Source of the DNA: Strigops habroptila
Lineage: Eukaryota > Chordata > Aves > Psittaciformes > Psittacidae
NCBI RefSeq assembly: GCF_004027225.2
Contig: NC_044301.2
Coordinates: 24,693,448-24,757,447 of the forward strand
Direction: 5' to 3'
Length of the DNA: 64,000 nt
Shown here: piece after piece, positions 33,179 to 43,749 of the stretch
Layout: the number at the start of each line of letters is the position of its first letter
Numbering within the stretch: position 1 is the first letter of the stretch
The notes under the pieces: generated by a model
What the model was told of the DNA's origin: nothing
What the model saw: the letters and a program-made list of their open reading frames with translations, nothing else
Database searches by the model: none
Translations under genes and position numbers: made by a program

Positions 33179-36081
33179 CTAAACCACGTGGCTCAAGGCT
33201 CTGTCCAACCTGGCCTTGAACACCGCCAGGGATGGAGCATCCACAACCTCCCTGGGCAACCCATTCCAGTGCTTCACCACCCTCACTGTAAAGAACTTCT
33301 TCCTTATATCTAATCTAAACTTCCTCTGTTTAAGTTTGAACCCATTACCCCTTGTCCTACCACTACAGGCCCTAAGGAAGAGTCCCTCCCCAGCATCCTT
33401 GTAGACCCCCTTCAGATACTGGAAGGCTGCTAGGAGGTCACCACGCAGCCTTCTCTTCTCCAGGCTGAACAGCCCCAACTTTCTCAGCCTGTCTTCATAT
33501 GGGAGGTGCTCCAGCCCTCTTATCATCCTCGTGGCCCTCCTCTGGACTCGCTCCAACAGCTCCATGTCCTTTTTATGTTGAGGACACCAGAACTGTACGC
33601 AGTACTCCAAGTGGGGTCTCACAAGAGCAGAGTAGAGGGGCAGGATCACCTCCTTCGACCTGCTGGTCACGCTTCTTTTGATGCAGCCCAGGATACGGTT
33701 GGCTTTCTGGGCTGCAAGCGCACACTGCCGGCTCATGTTAAGCTTTTCGTCAACCAACACCCCCAAGTCCTTTCCTGCAGGGCTGCTCTGAATCTCTTCT
33801 CTGCCCAGCCTGTAGCAGTGCCTGGGGTTGCCCCGACCCAGGTGTAGGACCTTGCACTTGGCTTGGTTAAACTTCATAAGGTTGGCATCAGCCCACCTCA
33901 CAAGCCTGTCAAGGTCCCTCTGGATGGCATCCCTTCCCTCCAGCGTATCAACCGAACCACACAGCTTGGTGTCATTGGCAAACTTGCTGAGGGCGCACTC
34001 AATCCCACTGTCCATGTCACCGACAAAGATGTTGAACAGGACCGGTCCCAACACCGATCCCTGAGGGACACCACTCGTTACAGGTTTCCAACTGGACATC
34101 GAGCCATTTACCACAACTCTTTGCGTGCGGCCATCGAGCCAGTTTTTTATCCACCAAGTGGTCCATCTATCAAATTGATGTCTCTCCAATTTAGAGACAA
34201 GGATGTCGTGCGGGACAGTGTCGAATGCTTTGCACAAGTCCAGGTAGATGACATCAACTGCTCTGCCGCTGTCCATCAGTTCCGTGGCTCCATCATAGAA
34301 GGCCACCAAATTGGTCAGGCAGGATTTGCCCTTAGTGAAGCCATGTTGGCTGTCACCAACCACCTTGTTGTTTTTCATGTGCCTTAGCATGTTTTCCAGG
34401 AGAAACTGTTCCAAGATTTTGCCAGGCACAGAGGTGAGACTGACTGGTCTGTAGTTCCCCGGGTCTTCCACCTTCCCCTTCTTGAAAATGGGGGTTATAT
34501 TACCCTTCTTCCAGTCATTGGGAACTTCACCTGACTGCCAGGATTTTTCGAATATGATGGACAGTGGCTTAGCAACTTCATTCGCCAGCTCCTTCAGGAC
34601 CCGTGGATGGATTTCATCAGGTCCCATGGACTTGTGCACATTCAGGTTCTTAAGATGGTCTCGAACCTGATCCTCTCCTACAGTGGGCCTAAGGTCTTCG
34701 TTCTCACAGTCCCTGCATTTGCTTTCCAAGACTTGGGTTGTGTGGTCAGAGCATTTGCTGGTGAAGACTGAGGCAAAGAAGTCATTAAGAACCTCAGCCT
34801 TCTCCAAATCCATGGTAGCCAGTTCTCCTGATAGCTTCTGGAGAGGGCCTACATTGTCCCTAGCCTGTCTTTTATTTGCTACGTATCTATAGAATCCTTT
34901 CCTGTTATCTTTTACATCCCTTGCCAAACTTAATTCTAGCTGGGCCTTAGCTTTCCTAACCTGGTCCCTAGCTTCTCGGGCAATGTTCCTGTATTCTTCC
35001 CAGGCCGCCTGTCCTTGCTTCCACCTTCTATAAGCTTCTTTTTTCCCTCTAAGTTTCCTCAGCAGCTCCTTGTCCATCCATGGAGGTCTCCTGGCCCTCC
35101 TGCTGCACTTTCTTCTAGTCGGGATGCAACACTCCTGAGCACGTAGCAGGTGATCCTTGAATATCAGCCAGCAGTCTTGGGCCCCCCTGCCCTCTAGGAC
35201 TGTATCCCATGAAACCTTACTAAGGAGGTTCCTGAAGAGGTCAAAGTCTGCTTTCTTGAAGTCCAGGGCAGTGAGCTTGCTGCACGCTCTTCTCACCGTC
35301 CTGAGGATCTCAAACTCAACCATCTCGTGATCACTAGAGCCAAGGCTGCCCTGGAGCGTTACATTTCCAACCAGTCCCTCCCTGTTGGTGAGCACAAGGT
35401 CCAGCATGGCACCTCTCCTTGTCGGCTCCTCTACTGCTTGAAAGAGGAAGTTGTCTTCCACACAATTAAGGAACCTCCTGGATTGCTTGTGCCGGGCCGT
35501 ACCGTCCCTCCAACAGATGTCAGGATGGTTGAAGTCCCCCATGAGGACCAGGGCCTGCGAGCGTGAGGCTGCTCCTATCTGTCTGTAGAGCGCTTCATCC
35601 ACAGAGTCCTCTTGATCAGGCGGCCTGTAACAGATCCCCACCGTAATGTCCCCCATTGCTGTTTTCCCTTTGATCCTGACCCACAAACACTCTGTTACCT
35701 CATCACCCGTCCCCAGAGTTCCATACTCTCTAGCCTATCACTGACATAGATAGCAACGCCCCCTCCCCGTCTGCCTGGCCTGTCTTTTCTAAACAGCCTA
35801 TAACCTTCCATTCCGACATTCCAGTCATAGGAGCCATCCCACCATGTTTCTGTGATACCAATGACATCATATTCCCGTAACCTTGCACACATCTCTAATT
35901 CCTCTTGCTTGTTCCCCATACTACGGGCGTTTGTATAGAGGCACCTTAGCCGAGCTCCAAATGAAGCCGACTCAATGGCTGGGGCAGCTGGAACATCTCT
36001 ACATCTCTCCAAGCACTTATTACAGGTGCTGGCAACTGACCAGGAGTGTTGGGATGGATCAATGCTCCCCTCCCCCAACAC
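33179..36081 (-). pseudogene. CR1 ORF2 (endonuclease and RT), one frameshift and a mutated catalytic site
   Basis: ORF2p would cut target DNA and copy CR1 RNA. N-terminal endonuclease text lies at 35695-36081 (YTNARSMGNKQEELE, DVIGITETWWDGSYDW, GYRLFRKDRPGRRGGG). A frame change near 35690-35720 separates it from an 835-codon open stretch: endonuclease end ([24 protein letters not shown]), linker, RT blocks ([59 protein letters not shown]) and a C-terminal domain. The catalytic box reads FANDTK; the + strand att at 33974-33976 encodes Asn where the copy at 53883 has Asp. The enzyme would therefore be inactive even with a continuous frame. Confidence 0.93.
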
Positions 36082-36083
36082 AT

Positions 36084-37160
36084 CTAGTTTAAAGCTTTCC
36101 TGACCAGCCTGGCAAGCCTCCTACCAAAACAGCTCTTCCCCTTCTTTGTCAGACCAGCTCCACCAGCCTCCAGTAGATCTGGCCTCCCAAATGAAGCCCC
36201 ATGTTCTAAATAGCCAAACCCCTGACTATGGCACCAGCTTTCTAACCATTTATTAACCTGCCAGACACGCCTAGCTTTTTTAAGGTCCTCCCCTTTGCCC
36301 TGGAGAATCGATGAAAAAACTATCTGAGCTCCAGAGCCCCTAACCACCTCTCCCAGGGCTCTGTAGTCCTTCTTAATGTCCTCCAGGCAACTGCTGTCTA
36401 TATCTCTAGCACCCACATGGACGACTAGAAGGGGGTAATAGTCAGCAGGACTTACTAGAGCAGGCAGCCTCTCAGCAACATCCCTGATCCGAGCCCCCGG
36501 CAGGCAACACACCTCCCTTGAGACTGGATCAGGCCGGCAGATGAGCGCCTCTGTGCCTTTCAAAGTAGAGTCCCCTACTACTATGACCCTCCTCTTTTTC
36601 CTGGAGGCACCAGTAGTGATCCTCTTTACTGGTGCATCAGCAGGGTGCTCATTAGGTGTGGTGGGTGCTTTCTCATTAGCCTCCTGCAGAACCGCGAAGC
36701 GGTTCTGGGTGGGGACATCAGATTTAGGAGGAAGCCCCTTGTCGTTAATTGTCCTCTTCCTCCTTTTTTTGTTCGTTTTTCTCGTGACTAATTCCCAGCT
36801 TCCTGGGTTGCTGCCCTCCTTCTTTCCTATACGAGCAATGCTGGACGTTTGCAGCCCCTGTACAGTTTGAGCCTGGAGCAAGCAGCCCAGTTTCCTCTCA
36901 GCTTCCCTGGCATCTTTTAGCTCTCCAACAGCCTCCCGCAGCTCAGCCACCTGCTGCAGGAGGACCTCCACCAGAGCGCACCGAGTGCAGCCCTGTCCAT
37001 CGCGCACCCCCGCCTCACGAGACCAGTCGAGGCACTTCCTACACTCCGAGGTCTGCGCCGCAGCCTCCCCTCTCATCGGCTCTGTCTGGGTGCCTACGCT
37101 GGCCACCGCCGGGGCAGAGCTCCCAGAGCGGGCCCTGGTCCTGAGGCGAGTGCTCACCAT
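36084..37160 (-). CDS. CR1 ORF1 protein (zinc-finger-like motif, coiled coil, esterase)
   Basis: I choose the ATG at 37160 (MVSTRLRTRARSG), giving 358 codons with no break. The N-terminus is basic; then comes a Cys cluster (CRKCLDW, GCTRCALVE) and a leucine-rich helix (LLQQVAELREAVGELKD) likely to be a coiled coil. A basic patch (KKRRKR) and a C-terminal SGNH-type esterase follow: VIVVGDSTLKGTE holds the GDS nucleophile, and LLVVHVGARDID is a later block. ORF1p of CR1-group LINEs is an RNA-binding partner of ORF2p, and some carry such an esterase. It ends three bases before the ORF2 frame opens. Confidence 0.88.
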   Translation of the reverse strand: MVSTRLRTRARSGSSAPAVASVGTQTEPMRGEAAAQTSECRKCLDWSREAGVRDGQGCTRCALVEVLLQQVAELREAVGELKDAREAERKLGCLLQAQTVQGLQTSSIARIGKKEGSNPGSWELVTRKTNKKRRKRTINDKGLPPKSDVPTQNRFAVLQEANEKAPTTPNEHPADAPVKRITTGASRKKRRVIVVGDSTLKGTEALICRPDPVSREVCCLPGARIRDVAERLPALVSPADYYPLLVVHVGARDIDSSCLEDIKKDYRALGEVVRGSGAQIVFSSILQGKGEDLKKARRVWQVNKWLESWCHSQGFGYLEHGASFGRPDLLEAGGAGLTKKGKSCFGRRLARLVRKALN

Positions 37161-37290
37161 CCCGCTCGCTGCCCGCTCGCCCTGCCTGCGCAAACTGCCG
37201 CGCCACACCCTGTTTGCCCGCCCTGTTCGCTGCGCTCCTGGTCGCTTGCGCTCCCTTCTTCATAGAAGTTGTAGCTCCCTTGCTTGCCAA

Positions 37291-38645
37291 TGCTAAAATT
37301 CTTAAGAATTACATTTAAATGACAGAGTATGACCTGAATAACTGTGGCATAAGCTGAGCTGCTGTAGACATCACATGGCACACTGTGAAAATGCCAAAGG
37401 AGCCTCTGCAGAAATTATGGTTGAAATAATATAACCAAGGTTCATGAGACTTACACAGTCCTACTTTCTCCTAAGTTTGGAAACCAGCTGCATTCTCACT
37501 AGACTCCTACATACAATCCCAAGGCAGGCAGCTTATTCAGAAGGGCATTTATGAAATGTGGATGTAAACTAGAAGTGTTCCAAAAGTTTAAGGAGAGAAA
37601 AGCCTCTGCAGTGTCCTGTGGCTTTACAATAATTGATGGGTTTGGAGTAAACCGAGGGAGAGTTATTGCAGTTGACACTGCACTGCTTCTGGTTTGATTT
37701 TACTTCCAGAGTCAGCAAACAGGCTGTCATAGACATACATTTGAAAAGAAAGTTCTTCTGAAATACTTCAGGTAAGGTTTTCCGATAAGCTAGACTATCA
37801 GGTCCAGTAACCGGACAAACAATTCCGCTTGCAGGCTAAAATGAATCACTGCAGCAGTCACCCTATGGAGCTCCTTCAGCGAGAACTAATGAGAAATGCC
37901 TTCATTAAGCCCAAACCCACTCCTCCCCCTCAGCAAAATCATGGCTCCAGAACAAGCCTGTGTACCAAAGGTGGCACAGAAAATAGCTGTATCCCTCCAA
38001 GTCCTCGATGCAGAGCAAGAGTCTGCCAAGCAGGAGGCTTGCAGGATTTTGTTCTTTGTGTCAGTTATTTTGGGGTAATACCAAGCTATTCAAAAAGATA
38101 AAGTGTATTTAAACATCAAAAGGAAAGCATATTTTGCTGGGAATAAGTGTGAAAATGCATTTTCAAAGGCATTTCTTTAAAGAGAGGGAGAGCCATTGTG
38201 CCACCTTCCACAACTCTCATATACACTCTGCTATATATACAGTCTGTAGTCATTTAGAAGTTTTTTCCTTGAGTTTGTCTGTCCCTCCTTCCTCCCCATG
38301 TCCTTCAGGCTCTGCATTTTAGTGACCATCCCTTCAAGCCAAAGGAGGAAAGTCATCCAAAGCCACACAGCCTTCAGCCAGGAGAGTAATTGAGACCAGT
38401 TCAAGGCATTTCCTCCTTGTAGGAGGTAAGTCCCCTACAGCAATTCCTGCCAGTCTGACAAGCAAAGATAGTCTTTATAGCAGCACAGTGTGCTGCCAGT
38501 AAAGCTCTGCTCTGACCCACTTCTCAGCACTATCTCAGCCATGCACTATGTGTATTCCAACCCATTATCTGCATTTTTTTCCAGATGTGCACACTGTTAA
38601 ATTCTTTGTTCTTTAAACTGATACCACCTGAATGTACTTTTAACA
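37291..38645. other. Unrecognised intergenic sequence
   Basis: No coding homology or repeat was recognised. It ends in the left target duplication of provirus B1. Confidence 0.6.
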
Positions 38646-38651
38646 GGTCAC

Positions 38652-39130
38652 TGTGGAGATTGAAGGCACAGACTCTGGCGATCTGCAGACCAAAGACCTT
38701 TATTGCTTTAACAGAGCCTTATTTATACAGTAATAAATGTAAGCAGTTGCCACCAGGCAACTCCTGATAGGGTTTAGCCTTCTGTTCACACACCCCTGCT
38801 ATACATTAATTGGTTAAGGTGTAGCATTTGCCACTCGGCAACTCCTAATAGGTATAGCTCTTTGTTCTACAGTAACAGATGTGAGCATTTTGCCACCAGG
38901 CAACTCCTGATAGGGTATAGCCTTTGTTCACACACCCCTGCTATACGTTGCTTGGTTAAGGTGTTACCTACACACGTGCACAGTCTCTGTTAGCCAAGTC
39001 CCTGCTTTTCTACTATGTCTCTTCACTCAGATAACTTTCTCAAAGTTGTTTTTTCTTTTCTCTTCAGAGGCACAGGGCTCTATCAAATACTCCTATTCTG
39101 TTGCTGTCCAAGTCAGGGCCTCCTGCTACA
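38652..39130 (-). mobile_element. 3' LTR of B1
   Basis: TG...CA ends. On the minus strand a TATAAATA box (RC of + 38721-38728) is followed within about 40 bases by AATAAA (RC of + 38692-38697), so R is very short. U3 holds three copies of a dyad (see separate entry). The polypurine tract AAAAAGGGGGAAT lies just outside, at about 39131-39143. Confidence 0.92.
38747..38903 (-). promoter_or_regulatory. Triplicated dyad in the B1 U3
   Basis: Three copies of the dyad TTGCC-N4-GGCAA lie at 38747-38760, 38828-38841 (centre changed) and 38890-38903, within direct repeats of about 60-80 bases that also hold ATTGGTTAAGG (an inverted CCAAT box). The 5' LTR has the same three at 42491, 42572 and 42634. 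They resemble TFAP2 or NF1 half-site pairs; factor identity is a guess. Confidence 0.6.
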
Positions 39131-40368
39131 ATTCCCCCTTTTTGTCTTTCTACCACTAGAACTTGATGAAGCATTTTTTGTATCATATTTTGCAAGCACG
39201 TCAATATGCAAGGTATTATAAGCACTATACAGATAATAATTCCTAAGAACAGCAGCCCTCCTTTGACCAGTGATAGCAATAACCCAGTTATGCCCCAACC
39301 CCTCAGAAGGCTGTCGATCCCAAAAAACCCATCATCTTCTCGTAACTTCTGTGTCTGTTCCATTAAGGTTCTGATGCTGGCATGTATAGATTGTGAGTGA
39401 TCAGATAAATTCATGCAGCACATCCCCTCTAAATTCTGGCATCCATGTCCGTGTGCTAACAACAAAAAATCAATGGCTGCTCAATTTTGTAGAGTAGCGT
39501 GCCTAATAGAATCAACATCTAGCAAAAGCCCACTTAAAGCTAATGATGTTGCATTAGTTTGTTTGGCAAGCCAGCATCCTAATCTGTTTAAAGTTGTGAG
39601 AGCTTGTGCAGCGGCTACTCCTGGTGTAAAAAAGGATGCTGAGATTATCTGTGCAGGGTTCCAGAATGTAGCCGTGTCTTTGCAGTCAGGAGTAAAAGCA
39701 TGAACAGATCTCTTTAACCTGTAGAGATGGTGAAATCTAGCATAATTTAGTATCATAGAGATATTCGGGGTTAATATTGTTAGTCTGCCTATACTACATG
39801 GTCCCCCACGAGCGTGGGAGGGAATGCCAGGCCATGCTCTGTCACCACATATTAGGAAAAAACCGGGTGGTAACCATAAAGGTTGATCAGTGGATCGTGA
39901 CATGTTATTGGACGTATAGTTACACCAGGCACTGGCATTACGGAATATAGGTAGAGTAGCATTCAACCATTGTACAGTTCTGCCGCTATTGCCTCCAGAG
40001 TAGTTAAAGTAGAGACAATAGTCAATTTTTACTGAGTCTAGCAGGTCTATTTCTTGCAGTTCCAAGTCAGCGTGGGACAGGTATGGCGCCCACTCATCCC
40101 AATTGTCCACTACTCCATTCTTTTGTGCCACTACCTGTTGGGCTGGAGGAACAGGCCAATTATTGGCAGGCTGCCCTACAAGGCAAGTGGTAAATGGATT
40201 GGATGGAGATGACATCGATAAACATAGTGTATCTTGTCCTGTGTAATTTGCCAAGGTGACCCATATATTTATTTTTGGCTGGGATGGGACCCAAATCGAG
40301 CTACTTAATGTAAGGAGGGTGAAAAAGACGACAAGACAAAATAGGCCTCGCTTGTCAAAACTCATCAT
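39064..40368 (-). pseudogene. env: B1 envelope, one in-frame stop
   Basis: Retroviral envelope precursor that would mediate receptor binding and fusion. I place the start at the ATG at 40368 (MMSFDKRGLF) because a signal-peptide-like stretch follows (LFCLVVFFTLLTLSSS). The surface part has several N-glycosylation sequons and FFLICGDRAWPGIP; a furin-type RLKR lies near 39715. The transmembrane part holds a CX6CC motif (CQNLEGMCC, near 39425), an anchor (GGLLFLGIIICIVLII, near 39225) and a tail. A TGA at 39481-39483 lies between the cleavage site and CX6CC; the frame continues in phase to 39064, running through the polypurine tract and into U3. The surface part is shorter than in provirus C, so a deletion is likely. 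Confidence 0.88.
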
Positions 40369-40729
40369 TTCCCAAGGATCTTGGCTGCAGGGAGTGATTT
40401 GGTCCCTTTGAGTCAACAACTCCTTTTATCACCTTTCTAAGTTTCCATTTAAACCTACGTGCACACTTATCCTTTGTCTTTTCCCAATCACTTTCCCAAA
40501 CCTGCCAAAGGTGCAGGACTAGGTGAGTCTTTCCACACACTAACCCCACAATTTGAGGTCTGTGTGGTGTTACTGTATCTTTCCTGCACCACTTACACAA
40601 TGCCTCTCTCAACTTGGAATCACAGAACCACTTCCGCCCACATTCCACACATTCACATTTAGTCCATACAGTATGTCCATTCGTATTACAAATGATACAA
40701 GGAATTCTTCTGTTTATACGACTCTCCAA
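40355..40729 (-). other. Cys-rich open frame before B1 env, no AUG
   Basis: A frame open from about 40810 to 40355, overlapping the env start in another phase. It encodes a cluster of eight cysteines (CIIC, CECVEC, FC, CKWC spaced over ~45 residues, near 40700-40570) followed by a basic region (ARRFKWKLRKVIKG). No AUG starts it, so expression would need splicing or frameshifting. It has no counterpart before env in provirus C. It may be a captured sequence, an accessory exon or chance; I do not recognise the family. Confidence 0.4.
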
Positions 40730-40989
40730 AGGTGCTTCCTTAACCTCTCTCAGTCTAACGCAAGCGGGCCACTGGTCCAGTTGCAGTATACTCCAGAGCG
40801 AGAAATGTTAACAGACATATGATTACACCATATAGAAGCATTTCAATAGACAGACATTTTAGAGCTAACAATTTGAATTAATGATTGATTCTGACCCATA
40901 TAATTAAAATACAAACATTAATCCATTCTAACAGAACCTAACAAGTTAATTTTTTGAGGTTCAAAAAATTAAGAACATTCATAGGGTGT

Positions 40990-41152
40990 GTATCCCCCAC
41001 TCCCCCTTTTTTGTTTTGTTAGCATAGTCTTGAGGGTGCCATGCGCACGCTCAACAATTGGTTGGCCCATGGGAGAGTGTGGGATATCTGTTGTTGGAAA
41101 AGTGCTAAGGTAGTTTTGGCTGTATATCCAGGTCTATTATCAGTTTTTACTC
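40990..41152 (-). pseudogene. B1 integrase scrap
   Basis: The minus strand reads [14 protein letters not shown], then in a shifted frame [20 protein letters not shown]. These are the second Asp and the Glu of the D,D35E integrase core, with several codons missing between them. Nothing of the rest of pol remains. It joins the poly(A) of the neighbouring LTR fragment directly. Confidence 0.8.
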
Positions 41153-41502
41153 TTTTTTTTTTTTTTCATGCAGCGAATCACTTTATTGCCTATTGCTCTA
41201 GCTTTTATACCATTCTAGCAAAAGCTATCTTTAGCCTATTGCTCTAACTCTTATATACCAAGCTATTTTATCACATCATGTTTAGCTCTTGTATTACAGT
41301 TTTGTTTTTTCAACATTCCTCGTCGTTTCACAAACAGTCCCAAAATAACCAGTTCCTTATCTTTCTGTTCTCCTGCTCCTGTCCACCTGGGTTGCTCTGC
41401 TTAATCACACAGTGTACTTTGCTTCTTCTTTAACTCTTTCTTCTTCAGCCAAGTAGTTACTTCTCTTTGGCAATAATCAAATAGTTTCCATCCTCTCCCA
41501 CA
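41153..41502 (-). mobile_element. B2-type LTR fragment ending in poly(A), inside B1
   Basis: From 41502 leftward (sense) this matches the B2 LTR (49479-49845) from its first U3 base TGTGGGAGAGGATGG to the end of R. There AATAAA (RC of + 41182-41187) is followed after about 15 bases by 14 A residues (RC of 41153-41166) in place of U5. It looks like the 3' end of a polyadenylated retroviral RNA caught between gag and integrase of B1. Confidence 0.88.
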
Positions 41503-41520
41503 TAGTGTATTGCATGTCCA

Positions 41521-42249
41521 TCATGTTTTAAAGTAATTTGGGGTAAATACATGAGTATCACAGAGAGACTGTATCAAATGAGTTGTATATGGAGTCCCAA
41601 GTCCATGGTCTGTCACTGTTCGTCTGATATCTTTGATAAGAGCATACAAGAGACCTTCCCATCGCGGATCTTGATCAGGCATATACACCACAGGGAAAGC
41701 ACACAGTACATCCGCATCCCCCACTTGTCTCGCTTCTCCCTTTACAGCTGCCCATTTATCATGACGGTCTGGGGGATATAAATCAGGCTCCTTTTCCGGA
41801 TCAATAATCCCTGGGTCAAAAGGGGCATTTGGGTCATCATAGGAATTATCAGGAGGCAGAACCGCAGGAGCAGTAGCAGCAGGATGAGCTTTTGGTCTTA
41901 CAGCAGAGTCCGCCAAAGAGGGGGGCGGAGGAGGAGTCGAAAGTGCCGCTTCTACTTCCATTGATTGTGAGCCGACATGAGCTTTTAAAGTTTCAAAAAT
42001 AGTCCACCAAGGGGTCAGTAAAGTGGTGGCAACCTTATTTTTTGTGGCACAGTCCCACAGTACTTCCCCAGCTCGCGACCACGTCTCTACATGAAAAGCA
42101 GTTTGTGCATCCGCTGCTACGCCTTTGTTTTTAAGCCAGGCAAGTAACAAGCAGAGCATATTCTCGTCATAAGCCATACCTCTTCTTTGCAGAATCTTTT
42201 TGAAAATGCAGATAATAGACTTTTCTTCTGAGGACATATTCGCTCCCAT
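41521..42249 (-). pseudogene. gag: B1 gag N-terminal half
   Basis: The ATG at 42249 (MGANMSSEEKS) gives a Gly-2 fit for myristoylation. A matrix-like helical region follows (IICIFKKILQRRGMAYDENM, LLLAWLKNKG), then a Pro-rich stretch (STPPPPPSLADS), an acidic spacer (DPNAPFDPGIIDPEKEPDLY) and the start of a capsid-like part (FPVVYMPD). It stops at 41521 and the rest of gag is replaced by the captured LTR fragment. The same acidic DPEKEPDL text recurs in B2 gag, showing the two are related. Confidence 0.85.
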
Positions 42250-42375
42250 TGTAATGCCCCAGCCTCTCACCTTTTATCACAGTGATTATTCCCCGGGGTG
42301 CAGCTCTCTGATCCCGCTGCTCCTGTCTCTAGAATGGCTGGGGTCTCCACCAGTCACTCTAATTGCCGCGTTCAG

Positions 42376-42393
42376 GCCCCATGTGGGGCACCA
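42376..42393 (-). other. Primer-binding site of B1
   Basis: The minus strand reads TGGTGCCCCACATGGGGC, two bases from the LTR. It differs from the tRNA-Lys(1,2) site at three positions, two of which fit CpG decay. The tRNA assignment is inferred. Confidence 0.65.
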
Positions 42394-42395
42394 TT

Positions 42396-42885
42396 TGTGG
42401 AGATTGAAGGCACGGACTCTGGCGATCTGCAGACCAAAGACCTTTATTGCTTTAACAGAGCCTTATTTATACAGTAATAAATGTAAGCAGTTGCCACCAG
42501 GCAACTCCTGATAGGGTTTAGCCTTTTGTTCACACACCCCTGCTATACATTAATTGGTTAAGGTGTAGCATTTGCCACTCGGCAACTCCTAATAGGTATA
42601 GCTCTTTGTTCTACAGTAACAGATGTGAGCATTTTGCCACCAGGCAACTCCTGATAGGGTATAGCCTTTGTTCACACACCCCTGCTATATGTTGATTGGT
42701 TAAGGTGTTACCTACACGTGCACAGTCTCTGTTAGCCAAGTCCCTGCTTTTCTACTAACTATGCCTCTTCACTCAGATAACTTTCTCAAAGTTGTTTTTT
42801 CTTTTCTCTTCAGAGGCACAGGGCTCTATCATCAAGGTCAAATACTCCTATTCTGTTGCTGTCCAAGTCAGGGCCTCCTGCTACA
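42396..42885 (-). mobile_element. 5' LTR of B1
   Basis: A 490-bp partner of the LTR at 38652-39130, with the same TATA box, AATAAA and three dyads. It carries a 9-bp and a 4-bp segment that the 3' copy lacks, and lacks one AC pair that the 3' copy has. Confidence 0.93.
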
Positions 42886-42891
42886 GGTCAC

Positions 42892-43744
42892 ATTACTGAA
42901 ATTCAACACAGGAAACTGTTAAACTCTAGAATTCCCTTTGCAAAGTAATTTTTTAGACATTTTAGCATGTGACTAACATGCCAACTTCTCAGCCTGGAGA
43001 ATAGGAAATTAGGCAGGCCCAGCCTCTACGAATAAAGGTATGGCACAACTATGGCATCACAGTGAAAATATAATCTGAAATACCTTTGTGTGCTTGAGAA
43101 TGGAGTAGATAGATACAGTGAGAAATCCTGCTAATCAGGAGTGATGATTGCTGCACACTGACACCCCTAACATGTCTTTGGAGAATGACAGAGTATGAAG
43201 GGCGGTGCAATCCAGTCTCAGATTAACAATGAAACTACAGAGCTACCAGCCAATAACTTCACAGGATTCATCAAAACATATGGAGGCCATAAGTGAGAAT
43301 GACCATAAAAAAAAAAGTGAAGTGGTAGAATAAATGGATATGAGACAAGTAGCCACACAGTTCATCTCCACAGAGATTATGGCTCAATTTCACCCTTGGG
43401 AATTCAGCACAGGTCTCGTCTCCCCCATGTCATCCCACCCTATATATCTCTCAGCCCTCACTGTCAGATCCTGAGGAGCAGCAACATAAAGCTACACTAA
43501 GAGTCCAAAAATTATTCTTCTTGACCAAACAGCATTCACAGCTGCTACCACACTTAGGCAGATACCAAAGCTTCAGGCATCATGGAAATATTAACAATGT
43601 ATTGATAGTATAAAATAAATATTCAGGCAGCTCAAAACGGAGATGAACTACCTTGTCATTAGAGGGGCAAAGCAGGGGTCTTTCTGCTGCTATTATTTGC
43701 AAGGGGCAGGGAGGAGGAATCAATGGAAAAGGAATAATTATAGA
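42892..43744. other. Unrecognised intergenic sequence
   Basis: No gene or repeat family was recognised between B1 and the solo LTR. Confidence 0.6.
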
Positions 43745-43749
43745 CAAGG

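Larger units (their letters stand above)
33087..37290 (-). mobile_element. Nearly full-length CR1 LINE
   Basis: A 4.2-kb minus-strand element with the reversed CR1 tail at 33087 (tagaatcatagaatcatag), ORF2, ORF1 and a GC-rich 5' region near 37050-37260. It is the most complete CR1 in the window and was used here to align the others. The right edge is approximate. Confidence 0.92.
38646..42891 (-). mobile_element. Provirus B1 (class II-type ERV, internally rearranged)
   Basis: A minus-strand provirus of 4.2 kb flanked by a perfect 6-bp duplication ggtcac (38646-38651 and 42886-42891). LTRs are 38652-39130 (3') and 42396-42885 (5'). Inside, in sense order: primer site, gag N-terminal half, a foreign LTR fragment with poly(A), an integrase scrap, a Cys-rich frame and env. 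By eye the LTRs differ by about five substitutions and three small indels, so this is a fairly young insertion. A 6-bp duplication and a Lys-like primer site suit class II (alpha/beta-like) elements. Confidence 0.93.

Noticed and set aside
33216..36870. Many plus-strand open frames across the CR1 copies (also at 16225-18072 and 53890-55374)
   Set aside because: They are antisense to CR1 ORF1 and ORF2, recur in each CR1 copy, and show no independent homology.
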